A stretch of 64,000 nt of DNA, taken from NCBI GenBank assembly GCA_023450085.1, contig JAEXHI010000034.1, forward strand, positions 62,001 through 126,000, in the 5' to 3' direction. This document shows, one piece after another, positions 25,077 to 33,032 of the stretch. The translations under genes and the position numbers were made by a program. Source of the DNA: Bacteroidota bacterium (GTDB taxonomy: Bacteria > Bacteroidota > Bacteroidia > Sphingobacteriales > Sphingobacteriaceae). Positions within the stretch are counted from its first letter, which is position 1; each line of letters opens with the position of its first letter. The notes under the pieces are model-generated. The model was not told where the DNA came from. It was given only the letters and a program-made list of their open reading frames with translations, and ran no database searches.

Positions 25077-26561
25077 CTATCCATCTATTCTTTTCAAAGC
25101 CTGTTTCGCCTCATTCTCAATACTGTTTTCGTATTCATGACCTTTCATGTCTATCGCTAAACGGAAACAAGCTTTAGCCTTCGCAAAATTCTTTTTTCTT
25201 TCGTAGATATTCCCTGCAAGTACTGCCGACTTTGCCGCATAATAATATTTCAATCCTTTTCCCAAATTAATGGCGTTCTGATATTGAACAAGCGCCGCAT
25301 CATCTTTCCCTAGGTCATCATTTACTCGAGCCAGTCTGTAGGCGTATTCTGTTTTGTCCTTATTATTGTTAAATTCATCCGCTTTACTGGCGTTTAATAC
25401 TTCTAACGCTTTACTTAAATAACCACCATCGTATAGTAAACGAGCTTTTAACAATACCAATTGCGGCCTAGGAGCGTTAGCTTCATTAAGAGCCTGTTTA
25501 TCCTTTTCAGCATAAGTATTGCCTTTACTTTTTACCTGACTAATGAAATTGTTAAAACCAACAGTATCTTCTTTCAGTAAAGAAATCCAAGCTAGGTGCA
25601 AATAGGTATCTTTAATATAGTTAACGCCTTTGTTCTGCTGCAAAAACTGATTAAAATTAGAAGAAGCCCCCATATCCAACTTATTTAAACGGACTACGCC
25701 AAGCAAATAATCTAAATAGGCAAAAGGCTGGTAAGCACTCCCCTTAGGCCTGCTTTCCAAAATTTCAATGGCTTGTTCACCTTTCCCATTTCTAGCACAC
25801 ACATAGGCCTGCATATAGCTTTTCAACAAACTGCTATCGGCAATACGAGCGGTATACTTCATGGTCTTAGCATAAGCTTGCGGGCTTTTGGCTACATCAG
25901 ATAGCAGATAGGCATAGTAAAAAATCACCTCTTCATAAAAAGGTTCGTAAGTAGACTTGGGAAGATTTTCTGCTAAACGGTCCAATTGCGCCAACCCTGT
26001 TTGCACATCCCCTTTCACTCCAAAAGTTGATAAAGCTGATTTCATGAAGCCATCTGGCAGGGAGCCAATAACCACATTAATCAAGCCTAAGCCTTTATCA
26101 TTCAAATGAAATGCAGGGAATTTTTTCTGATTATCCTTCAGTAGCCCATTGGCTCTATTAATTTCACGTGAGGCCGCAAAATAAGCACCATATCGGCTTC
26201 TAATTAATGCCCACTGTAAATTAATCTCAGCCTGGGCGTACAAATAGTATGGAGAGCTTTTATCGTCTCTACTGATCTGATCTAAACGGTTGGCTTTATT
26301 TGGCTCCAGTTTTTCAAACTCCGCCTTACTCTCCGTAGTAAGCAAGTAAAAATAATCTACATAATTTTCTAAAAGAGGGATAATGGAATTATTAGGTCTT
26401 GCTTTTTTCTCCGCAGCAATGAGCTGTTTTGCGGTAGCAAGTTTTAGTTCAAAAATACTCTGGTAAGCTTTTACGCAATTCGTATTGAAATCAAAATTGG
26501 CTGATGCTACAAAAGGAGATAAAAAGAAGAAGAGAATGGAAAGACGGGAGATCAGTTTCAA
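25077..26561 (-). CDS. Secreted TPR-like protein
   Basis: A 494-residue protein with a signal peptide (1-21, VASA-N) and a helical, TPR-like body. The clearest repeats are near the C-terminus (LVQYQNAINLGKGLKYYYAAKSAVLAGNIYERKKNFAKAKACFRLAIDM). Related periplasmic TPR proteins are widespread in Sphingobacteriaceae, with no known function. It is transcribed away from the peptide-export island and is probably not part of it. Confidence 0.8.
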   Translation of the reverse strand: MKLISRLSILFFFLSPFVASANFDFNTNCVKAYQSIFELKLATAKQLIAAEKKARPNNSIIPLLENYVDYFYLLTTESKAEFEKLEPNKANRLDQISRDDKSSPYYLYAQAEINLQWALIRSRYGAYFAASREINRANGLLKDNQKKFPAFHLNDKGLGLINVVIGSLPDGFMKSALSTFGVKGDVQTGLAQLDRLAENLPKSTYEPFYEEVIFYYAYLLSDVAKSPQAYAKTMKYTARIADSSLLKSYMQAYVCARNGKGEQAIEILESRPKGSAYQPFAYLDYLLGVVRLNKLDMGASSNFNQFLQQNKGVNYIKDTYLHLAWISLLKEDTVGFNNFISQVKSKGNTYAEKDKQALNEANAPRPQLVLLKARLLYDGGYLSKALEVLNASKADEFNNNKDKTEYAYRLARVNDDLGKDDAALVQYQNAINLGKGLKYYYAAKSAVLAGNIYERKKNFAKAKACFRLAIDMKGHEYENSIENEAKQALKRIDG

Positions 26562-26759
26562 GGGTGTTATGGTTATGGATTACAATTTAGCTAAACAAAG
26601 CTATATAACGAAAAAGCTATGTACTTGTTTTTCAAATAGAGAATATTTCACGAATGAAAACAAAAAATATCATCTCTCAAATAGTTGAAAATAGAGATAT
26701 AGGTTGTTGGAGGTGTAGAATAATATATTCAATTTTATAAAACACTATCTCTGTACAAC

Positions 26760-27917
26760 ATGGCCTACCTCGATGACAAAAACTACAAAGACAGTGCCGT
26801 TGCTTTCCTTCATCAAATTGGAGCGCCGAGCCAAGTTATCTATTGCATATGCATTACTTTTGTACTAATTTCCATAGCATTACTACCATTTATACAAATC
26901 ACAGTAAGTGTAAAAGGCCAAGGCACTTTAAGAAGTAACCTGGAGAAAATAGAAATATTTGCTCCCATCACGGGCATAATCAAAAATATTTCAGCAGAGG
27001 ACAATAAAAGGACCACAAGAGGCAAAATACTATTGACTATTGACCAAACATCATCTCACCAACAGAAAAATGTCCTAACAACACGTAAAAAAGATCTTTC
27101 ATTATGGCTAAGAGACGCACAGCAAGCTGCCAAAATGTTATCATTAGATCTGGATAACCCTAGCTTATCTTCAGGTTTATACCTAGCTAGTTGGCAACAA
27201 TTTAAGGAACAGCAAAAAAGTGCGCTCAATGCAAAACATCAAGCTCAAAAGATATTTGATCGTTATGAAACACTATTTTTAAAAAAAGTAATTACACTGT
27301 CGGAATATGAACAATATCGGTTCAACCTTGAACAAAGCTCCTCAGAACTTAAGCTAGTATCAAAGCGGTATAAAACACAGTGGCAAACTGAAGCAAAACA
27401 ATATCAACAAGAGCTAACCGAACTAAATAGGCAGCAGATCCTATTATCAGAGCAACAATTGATGCATAAGGTCATTAGTCCATCTAACGGCTTCATGCAA
27501 AATCTAACTGGATTACAAACAGGATCTTTTGTTTATGCCAACCAAAAACTCTTTGAAATTTCGCCCGATACCACATTAATTGCATTTTGTTACCTCAGCC
27601 CTTCTGACATAGGGCTCATCAAAAAAGGACAAACTGTTCGCTTCCAAATAAATGCTTTCAATTATAATCAATGGGGCATGCTAACTGGGAAAGTAATTGA
27701 TATTAGCGAAGATGTTGTACTGCAAAATCAAGCCTTATACTTTAAAGTGAAGTGTAGCTTAGACCAAAGCCACTTAAAATTGAAAAATGGCTATAAAGGC
27801 TATTTAAAACAAGGTATGACTTTCACGGCAAGTTTTACTATTGCAAAGCGTAGCTTATTCCAACTGTTATATGACAAAATAGACAACTGGGTTAACCCCA
27901 CTATTCAAAACAAATAA
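26760..27917 (+). CDS. HlyD-family periplasmic adaptor of a peptide exporter
   Basis: A 385-residue membrane-fusion protein. One transmembrane helix is at about residues 27-49, then a barrel-sandwich/lipoyl half (IEIFAPITGIIKNIS), an alpha-helical hairpin of about residues 100-230 rich in Gln, and the second lipoyl half (KVISPSNGFMQNLTGLQTGSFVYANQ) with a C-terminal beta-barrel. It links the inner-membrane ABC transporter to an outer-membrane channel; the channel (TolC-like) is not encoded here. It is first in the island and followed after 10 bp by the C39 ABC transporter. Confidence 0.92.
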   Translation: MAYLDDKNYKDSAVAFLHQIGAPSQVIYCICITFVLISIALLPFIQITVSVKGQGTLRSNLEKIEIFAPITGIIKNISAEDNKRTTRGKILLTIDQTSSHQQKNVLTTRKKDLSLWLRDAQQAAKMLSLDLDNPSLSSGLYLASWQQFKEQQKSALNAKHQAQKIFDRYETLFLKKVITLSEYEQYRFNLEQSSSELKLVSKRYKTQWQTEAKQYQQELTELNRQQILLSEQQLMHKVISPSNGFMQNLTGLQTGSFVYANQKLFEISPDTTLIAFCYLSPSDIGLIKKGQTVRFQINAFNYNQWGMLTGKVIDISEDVVLQNQALYFKVKCSLDQSHLKLKNGYKGYLKQGMTFTASFTIAKRSLFQLLYDKIDNWVNPTIQNK

Positions 27918-27927
27918 ATCTACCTCA

Positions 27928-30087
27928 ATGTCATCAAGAAATATAAAACAAAAAGATTTAACGGATTGCGGTGCAGCCTGTCTAGCTTCGGTGGCAGCTA
28001 ATTACAAACTCAAAATGCCTATCGCACGGATCAGGCAATTTGCTGGAACCGATAAAAAAGGCACTAATGTATTGGGGATGATAGAAGCTGCGACCAAACT
28101 AGGCTTCGAAGCGAAAGGCGTAAAAGGAACCCTTGAAAGTTTAGCAAAAATACCGTTGCCAGCAATTGCTCATGTCGTATTAAAACAACAGTTACAGCAT
28201 TATGTGGTCATTTACAAAACGCAAAAAAATTTCATCACAATGATGGATCCCAATGATGGGAAAATGCGCCGCAAAAACCTCAATGATTTTTTAGCAGAAT
28301 GGACAGGGGTGCTTATCCTTTTAGTACCGAGCGAGGCTTTCAAAATCAGTAACGAAAAAAAGAGTTTTACAAGCAGGTTCTGGCAGCTATTAAAGCCACA
28401 TAAAGCCATAGTGCTGCAAGTACTTTTTGGGGCGCTAATTTATACTATAATTGGGTTAAGCACCTCTATTTTTATACAAAAAATAACTGATTACGTCCTG
28501 GTTGATGGCAACAGAAATCTTTTAAACTTGATGAGCATTGTGATGATTCTCTTATTGCTACTACAGTTGTTTATTGGGACAGTTAAGACCATTTTCACCA
28601 TGCGAACTGGACAGCATATTGATGTAAGGCTAATTTTGGGTTATTACAAACACCTTTTAAAGCTACCACAACAGTTTTTTGACAGCATGCGGGTGGGTGA
28701 AATTATTTCCAGAATAAATGATGCCGTAAAAATAAGGGCATTCATTAATGAGGTCTCCATCAACCTTATCGTCAACCTGTTTATTGTAGGTTTCGCTTTT
28801 ATATTGATGTTCACTTACCATTGGAAGCTTGCTTTACTTATGGTAGCAGTACTCCCTATATATTTGGGGATTTACCTGATTGCAAATAATCTTAATAGGA
28901 GAATCCAACGTCAATTAATGGAGCAAAGTGCTGACCTTGAAGCCCAATTGGTAGAAAGTTTAAATGCTGTTGGCACCATTAAACGTTTTGGCTTGGAAGA
29001 ATACAGTAACCAGAAAACGGAGGCTCATTTTATTAGATTATTACGAACGATTTACAAATCAGGACTCAACTCCCTATTTTCTGATACATCCACTGAACTG
29101 ACAGCTCGCTTGTTAACCATTATGCTGCTGTGGATTGGCGCGGGATATGTTCTTGATCGTCAAATTACACCTGGCGAACTATTTTCATTTTACGCACTAG
29201 TTGGTTATTTTACTGGTCCTGCCGCTTCTTTAGTGATTTCCAACAAATTAATTCAAGATGCTGTAATTGCCGCCGACCGTCTCTTTGAGATTATGGATTT
29301 AGAAACTGAAAATGATCACCAAAATATCATGTTAAGCCCAGATATTGTGGGCGATATACGTTTCGAAAATGTTATATTTAGATATGGCACGAGGACAATC
29401 GTTTTCCAAGAGCTAAATCTTAACATTCCGTTGGGTAGCTTTACCGCAGTTGTAGGCCAAAGTGGCTCAGGCAAAAGTACACTAGCGGCATTATTGCAAA
29501 ACATTTATCCAATACAGCAAGGCAATATTTACATAGGAAAATATGCTATAAAACATCTAAACAATCAATCTCTGCGCCAGCTGGTAAGTGTTGTACCTCA
29601 ACAAATAGATTTATTTGCAGGAAATGTAATTGATAATATTGCCGTGGGCGATTATGAACCAAATTTAAAACAAATTGTAGATATATGTAACCAATTAGGC
29701 ATTTTAGAATTTATTGAAAGTTTACCAGAAGGCTTTGATACTTATTTAGGCGAAAATGGCGCCATCTTATCTGGAGGACAAAGACAACGCATTGCCATTG
29801 CAAGAGCTTTATACCGCAATCCCGAAATTCTAATTCTTGACGAAGCCACGTCATCACTTGATTCTTCCTCTGAGCAATATGTACAACGTACTATTGATAT
29901 GCTTCTTAGCCAACAAAAAACCATTATTGTGATTGCGCACCGACTAAGTACCGTTAAAAATGCTGATCAAATTATTGTGTTAGAGGATGGTAAAGTAGCT
30001 GAAACAGGCAGGCATCATGAATTGATACAACTTAAAGGGCTTTACAGCAATTTATGGGGTCAACAAGTTGGAGAACCGTCCTCCTGA
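27928..30087 (+). CDS. C39-peptidase ABC exporter for double-glycine-leader peptides
   Basis: A 719-residue transporter with an N-terminal C39 cysteine protease (about 1-135: oxyanion Gln8, catalytic Cys14 in TDCGAACL, His91 and Asp107), six transmembrane helices (about 160-440) and an ABC domain: Walker A GQSGSGKST at 510-518, signature LSGGQRQR, Walker B LILDEAT. Such proteins cut leaders after a GG-type motif and export the mature peptide. All catalytic residues are intact. Matching precursors are encoded downstream at 30585, 30779 and 32015. The protein belongs to the NHLM/bacteriocin-type ABC family. Confidence 0.95.
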   Translation: MSSRNIKQKDLTDCGAACLASVAANYKLKMPIARIRQFAGTDKKGTNVLGMIEAATKLGFEAKGVKGTLESLAKIPLPAIAHVVLKQQLQHYVVIYKTQKNFITMMDPNDGKMRRKNLNDFLAEWTGVLILLVPSEAFKISNEKKSFTSRFWQLLKPHKAIVLQVLFGALIYTIIGLSTSIFIQKITDYVLVDGNRNLLNLMSIVMILLLLLQLFIGTVKTIFTMRTGQHIDVRLILGYYKHLLKLPQQFFDSMRVGEIISRINDAVKIRAFINEVSINLIVNLFIVGFAFILMFTYHWKLALLMVAVLPIYLGIYLIANNLNRRIQRQLMEQSADLEAQLVESLNAVGTIKRFGLEEYSNQKTEAHFIRLLRTIYKSGLNSLFSDTSTELTARLLTIMLLWIGAGYVLDRQITPGELFSFYALVGYFTGPAASLVISNKLIQDAVIAADRLFEIMDLETENDHQNIMLSPDIVGDIRFENVIFRYGTRTIVFQELNLNIPLGSFTAVVGQSGSGKSTLAALLQNIYPIQQGNIYIGKYAIKHLNNQSLRQLVSVVPQQIDLFAGNVIDNIAVGDYEPNLKQIVDICNQLGILEFIESLPEGFDTYLGENGAILSGGQRQRIAIARALYRNPEILILDEATSSLDSSSEQYVQRTIDMLLSQQKTIIVIAHRLSTVKNADQIIVLEDGKVAETGRHHELIQLKGLYSNLWGQQVGEPSS

Positions 30088-30171
30088 TTTCTGCAAAAAA
30101 TCTATTTACTAAGATTGCTGGAAGGTTTTGCGCATCTCCTAACCAACCAAAATATCTAAAAACCACTTACT

Positions 30172-30486
30172 ATGAAGCTATTAGAATACATTGAACGCAT
30201 TAACCTAATGCATAAACTTATTAAGGAGCAACGCACGGGCAATCCCTCAAAGTTTGCAAAAAAGCTGGGCATTTCTACCGCACGGCTATACCAGCTAATA
30301 GAAGAATTAAAAATAATGCAAGCTCCCATTTGCTATTCAAAAAAAGATACAACCTACTATTACAGCTATAATTATGAAATTTCAGCACATTTAAAATTTA
30401 GGCCTTTAAACAATGATGAAATGGGAGAAATAAGTGCTGGGCACCAGTTTAAACACTCCCGCTTAAATATATTCCCCAAACTATAA
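30172..30486 (+). CDS. Small helix-turn-helix protein in peptide-export island
   Basis: A 104-residue protein. Residues about 10-50 form a winged-helix-like segment (HKLIKEQRTGNPSKFAKKLGISTARLYQLIEELKIM) with a KKLGISTARLYQLIEE helix-turn-helix, followed by a YYYSYNYE strand. It resembles the small DNA-binding proteins often found next to double-glycine-peptide genes in Bacteroidota, so it is the likely regulator of the precursors. Its last codons (KL then TAA) belong to a segment that recurs before the second cassette, with the homology running into its coding end. Function is inferred. Confidence 0.72.
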   Translation: MKLLEYIERINLMHKLIKEQRTGNPSKFAKKLGISTARLYQLIEELKIMQAPICYSKKDTTYYYSYNYEISAHLKFRPLNNDEMGEISAGHQFKHSRLNIFPKL

Positions 30487-30650
30487 CTTTTCTATAATAA
30501 CCACCTTTAACTTTAGATTGTTGCAATAAAAAGGCGCAAACCGAAAAGCCTTAAGAGAGTAGGTATAAATTTAAATTTCTAAAAATGAAAACATTGAATT
30601 TAGAAAATCTTGGTGTTCAAGAGTTGGACACTAAAGAAATGAGGGAAGTT
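30478..30650 (+). repeat. Duplicated upstream and leader segment, copy 1
   Basis: About 173 bp from the end of the HTH gene to the GG leader of the first peptide. It matches 31914-32080 almost base for base, apart from a six-base deletion and few substitutions. It holds the short hairpin AAGGC-GCCTT (30531-30552) and the AAATTTAAATTTCTAAAA run before the ATG. The near identity of the noncoding part shows recent duplication or selection on a regulatory leader. Confidence 0.88.
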
Positions 30651-30767
30651 GATGGGGGTGGCGGCATTAATGGATGGTACTGGATAGCATTAAAACGTGA
30701 TTTATCAAAGTCTTTCAAAGAGTTTATAGACGGTTTTAACGATGGTTCTGGCGCAAATTGCAAGTAA
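30585..30767 (+). CDS. Double-glycine-leader peptide precursor A1
   Basis: A 60-residue precursor. The leader (about residues 1-25) has the alternating hydrophobic pattern LNLENLGVQELDTKEM and ends REVDGG; cleavage by the C39 protease is expected after DGG or within GGGG. The mature part is about 34 residues with GGINGWYWIALKRDL and EFIDGFNDGSGANCK, amphipathic and with a single Cys at residue 59. Immediately after it lies a second, smaller precursor (30779). Such pairs are typical of class IIb bacteriocins. Activity is inferred, not shown. Confidence 0.82.
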   Translation: MKTLNLENLGVQELDTKEMREVDGGGGINGWYWIALKRDLSKSFKEFIDGFNDGSGANCK

Positions 30768-30778
30768 AATTAAATATC

Positions 30779-30925
30779 ATGAAAAATTTAGATGAACTAA
30801 ATGTAACTAATCTCGATGTAAAGGAACAGTTATTGGTAAATGGAGGCACAGATAATTGCCCTGCGAAAAAGGGGAAAAGCATATCTTATTACATTGGATA
30901 TGCTATAGGCTGGCTTTTTGATTAA
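30779..30925 (+). CDS. Double-glycine-leader peptide precursor A2
   Basis: A 48-residue precursor starting at the ATG at 30779, eleven bases after A1. The leader has the same style (LDELNVTNLDVKEQLLVNGG) and GG at residues 22-23. The mature part is about 25 residues: TDNCPAKKGKSISYYIGYAIG then WLFD. It is cationic then hydrophobic, with a GxxxG motif (GYAIG) and a single Cys at residue 27. GxxxG helix pairing is a hallmark of two-peptide bacteriocins. The single cysteines in A1 and A2 could form a disulfide bond, which is inference only. Confidence 0.8.
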   Translation: MKNLDELNVTNLDVKEQLLVNGGTDNCPAKKGKSISYYIGYAIGWLFD

Positions 30926-30933
30926 TTCAAAAC

Positions 30934-30961
30934 GAGGGTGTTCAGTTTTTTGAATACCCTC
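30934..30961 (+). terminator. Hairpin between peptide A2 and the CPBP gene
   Basis: The stem GAGGGTGTTCA (30934-30944) and TGAATACCCTC (30951-30961), with one G-T pair and a GTTTTT loop. There is no T-run after it, so it may act as an attenuator or 3' protection hairpin that keeps the peptide mRNA more abundant than the CPBP part. Confidence 0.55.
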
Positions 30962-30976
30962 TTAATCTAAAACTTT

Positions 30977-31696
30977 ATGTCGTTTATAAGAAATATAAGA
31001 GGAGTATTAGTCAATCCAAATTACCCTATTAATAATAAAGGAAAACATGTAAAAGAATTAACTCAAGCCTTATTTATATATTTTGGATTGATGGTTCTAT
31101 ACGTCATAGTCTTAAAATATATGGATCAATTTTTTGGGCTTCCTCCGCATAAAGCTTTTGATTTTTTCAGCAAAAAAAATTGGCAAACCATCATAGTAAT
31201 GGGCGTGATAGTTGTGCCAGTGATAGAAGAGCTAACTTTTCGGCTTGCTTTAAAATTTAGCCCTTTAAATCTAAGCTTAAGCTTATCTTTATTACTTTAT
31301 CTTATCTTATCAATCCTAACCAAATCATCATTTTACGCATTTGACAGCGCCTTTATAATCAAATTATGCATAACAAGTGTATTTTTTAGCACCGCATACA
31401 TTTTTTTTGGAAGAAGTGGAATAACCTCAGCACTAAGTCGAATATGGCAACTGCATTATAAGTTTATTATTCTAGGGTTTGCATTTATTTTCGCTTCCCT
31501 ACATATCCGAAATATGGAAGGTCTTTCTACCAAGCACTTACTTTTTACCCCCTTACTCTTATTCCCTCAGTTACTCTTAGTAGTCCTAACATCATATTTT
31601 AGGCTAGCATATGGTCTTTGGTGGGGTATTATACTACATAGCATTGTAAATGCCATACCTATTCTTTTTATACTAGCTATAAAGCATTTTGGCTAA
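30977..31696 (+). CDS. CPBP-family intramembrane metalloprotease (Abi)
   Basis: A 239-residue polytopic membrane protein with six to seven helices. The CPBP signature is complete: Glu84-Glu85-xxx-Arg89 (VIEELTFRLAL), His176 in FASLH, and His221-xxx-Asn225 (HSIVNAI). CPBP/Abi proteins in bacteriocin loci often give self-immunity or process peptides, as in lactic acid bacteria. It lies 51 bp after peptide A2, behind a hairpin, and is AT-rich compared with flanking chromosomal genes. Immunity is the favoured guess. Confidence 0.85.
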   Translation: MSFIRNIRGVLVNPNYPINNKGKHVKELTQALFIYFGLMVLYVIVLKYMDQFFGLPPHKAFDFFSKKNWQTIIVMGVIVVPVIEELTFRLALKFSPLNLSLSLSLLLYLILSILTKSSFYAFDSAFIIKLCITSVFFSTAYIFFGRSGITSALSRIWQLHYKFIILGFAFIFASLHIRNMEGLSTKHLLFTPLLLFPQLLLVVLTSYFRLAYGLWWGIILHSIVNAIPILFILAIKHFG

Positions 31697-31711
31697 AAAC
31701 CCCTAAAAAAA

Positions 31712-31852
31712 ATGAAAAAAATCAACAATAGAGAACTGGTAAACGTTATAGGCTTTTGTCTTTTATTATCTATTTACATTTATGATAATAGAAGTGAGTT
31801 TATATATGGTGTTTATAATGGGCTAAAAGACCTTGGAATTTTTATCAAATAA
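31712..31852 (+). CDS. Tiny membrane protein, candidate immunity peptide
   Basis: A 46-residue protein starting 15 bp after the CPBP stop. A hydrophobic stretch of about 15 residues (VIGFCLLLSIYIY) follows a charged N-terminus (KKINNREL), and the C-terminus is NGLKDLGIFIK. It has no leader. Its 3' two-thirds recurs as a decayed copy at 32430-32537 (most bases identical). Small single-helix proteins next to peptide genes are commonly immunity proteins. Confidence 0.6.
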   Translation: MKKINNRELVNVIGFCLLLSIYIYDNRSEFIYGVYNGLKDLGIFIK

Positions 31853-31913
31853 ACTCACGCGATTAGAAATAGATGCTTGCAATATTATCTTGAGAATCTT
31901 TAACATATTTACC

Positions 31914-32080
31914 AAACTATAATTTTTCTATAATAACCAACTTTAGATTGTTGCAATAAAAAGGCGCAAACCGAAAAGCCTTAAAAGAATAGGTATAAAT
32001 TTAAATTTCTAAAAATGAAAACATTGAATTTAGAAAATCTTAGTGTTCAAGAGTTGGATGCTAAGGAAATGAGGGAAGTT
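31914..32080 (+). repeat. Duplicated upstream and leader segment, copy 2
   Basis: A 167-bp copy of 30478-30650. It contains the hairpin AAGGC-GCCTT at 31961-31982, the same AT-rich run before the ATG, and the leader up to GAGGGAAGTT. The match begins within homology to the end of the small HTH gene, as shown by ACCAAACTATAA just upstream. Confidence 0.88.
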
Positions 32081-32197
32081 CGTGCAGGTTGGTTTGGACC
32101 ATTTAACGCAGGTATCAATTTATCTTTGAGGCTTGCAGGTGCAAAATGGAATACTTTCAAACTACATGAAGAACTAAGCAAACCTACTATAGTATAA
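32015..32197 (+). CDS. Double-glycine-type leader peptide precursor B1
   Basis: A 60-residue precursor whose first 22 residues match A1 at all but two or three positions, after which the sequences are unrelated. The leader ends REVRAG instead of REVDGG, so the cleavage site is Ala-Gly, an allowed variant of the GG type for C39 proteases. The mature part is about 35 residues, WFGPFNAGINLSLRLAGAKW and an acidic-basic tail ending KPTIV, with no Cys. The leader is conserved and the core has diverged, as expected if the core is the target-specific part. Confidence 0.8.
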   Translation: MKTLNLENLSVQELDAKEMREVRAGWFGPFNAGINLSLRLAGAKWNTFKLHEELSKPTIV

Positions 32198-32204
32198 TTG
32201 GGGT

Positions 32205-32324
32205 ATGAGAGAAATAATCTTCGTATTTGTAATAATAAATATCATTAACATTAGCTGGCTGCTATACAAGAAAGTTGTTAGAAAGCAAAAAATATGCTGG
32301 AATGAGTTCTTCTTTATTTGGTAA
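32205..32324 (+). CDS. Tiny membrane peptide after precursor B1, candidate immunity peptide
   Basis: A 39-residue product starting seven bases after the B1 stop. A hydrophobic segment (IIFVFVIINIINISWLLY) is followed by the cationic KKVVRKQK and an aromatic tail (NEFFFIW). It has no leader. The position matches that of an immunity gene in a bacteriocin operon. It is too small for family assignment and is proposed from position and composition only. Confidence 0.5.
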   Translation: MREIIFVFVIINIINISWLLYKKVVRKQKICWNEFFFIW

Positions 32325-32429
32325 TTAATTTTCCATTTTTTGCCAACTATTATTCGATAAAAATTTAACTCCTAACTAGGCCTTTTAAAACTTCTCACAG
32401 CCAAAACAACATAGGTAAAAAAAACAAAC

Positions 32430-32537
32430 ATTATATGTTTTTGCACCTTATTATCTATTTACATTTATGATAATAGAAGTGAGCTTATAGATGGTATTTA
32501 TGATGGGCTAAAAGACCTTGGAATTTTTATCAGATAA
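32430..32537 (+). pseudogene. Decayed copy of the tiny membrane protein at 31712
   Basis: The reading frame ends in a copy of the C-terminus: LLSIYIYDNRSEL then IDGIYDGLKDLGIFIR and TAA, against NGLKDLGIFIK in the intact gene. No ATG is in frame, and a TAG lies at 32412-32414. The shared DNA is almost identical from TTATTATCTATTTACATTTA on. It shows that the intact cassette once extended here. Confidence 0.75.
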
Positions 32538-32600
32538 ACTATCCTAATGTCAGAGTTAAGCAGTAAAAAATGCTATGATCTACCCATTTAGATGTTACTT

Positions 32601-32680
32601 AAAACAAAAAGTCTCGCACATGCAGGACTTTTTTTATATTTGGTTGGTTGGGTACTAAATGAAGCTTCTGCTAATTCGTG
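32601..32680. repeat. 80-bp direct repeat, island-side copy (terminator plus 3' end of zinc-ribbon gene)
   Basis: This copy aligns without gaps to 33633-33712 with about seven differences in 80 bases. It includes the hairpin AGTCTCGCACATGCAGGACT and the last codons of the zinc-ribbon gene (HELAEA on the minus strand), but the stop TAA became TCA. It is the left member of a direct-repeat pair bracketing the lipoprotein gene. Confidence 0.85.
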
Positions 32681-32717
32681 AATAACCATGGAAATGTTTA
32701 CCAATAGTTAGCGCAAA

Positions 32718-32837
32718 CTAGCTTCCGCTCTTAAAAACCATTCCTCCTTTGAAGAAACGCTTTAAGTTTTCTTTGTCAAGTACACTTCTATGAAGTGAAT
32801 TACTATAACGCTCGTAATAATCGAAATCCCTTCTCAT
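32718..32837 (-). pseudogene. Possible decayed reading frame
   Basis: On the minus strand an ATG at 32837 opens 39 codons reading RRDFDYYERYSNSLHRSVLD and ending MVFKSGS, a composition like real protein. Upstream, a second frame reads ALKNNGLLDFGKLEAKIWLV up to a stop near 32878, so a single frameshift may have split a gene. No family was recognised, and the evidence is weak. Confidence 0.3.
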
Positions 32838-33032
32838 AAGAGCTTTAAATATTTTTAGATTAGTTGTTTTTAAAAACCAGCCAAATTTTAGCTTCTAATT
32901 TGCCAAAATCCAATAATCCATTATTTTTCAAAGCAATAATTTTTATCAAAATGGCGTCTCTATTCAAACAAAAGCAATCGTTTTGGACTTAATATTTTGA
33001 CGTAAAGCAATTTTAAACCTTAATATATAAAT

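Larger units (their letters stand above)
32325..33032 (+). other. Gene-poor tail of the peptide island
   Basis: About 700 bp before the lipoprotein gene. It holds a decayed copy of a tiny membrane protein (32430-32537), a direct copy of the terminator and 3' end of the zinc-ribbon gene (32601-32680), and a possible decayed reading frame on the minus strand (around 32718-32960). The remainder is AT-rich with no other feature seen. Confidence 0.6.
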
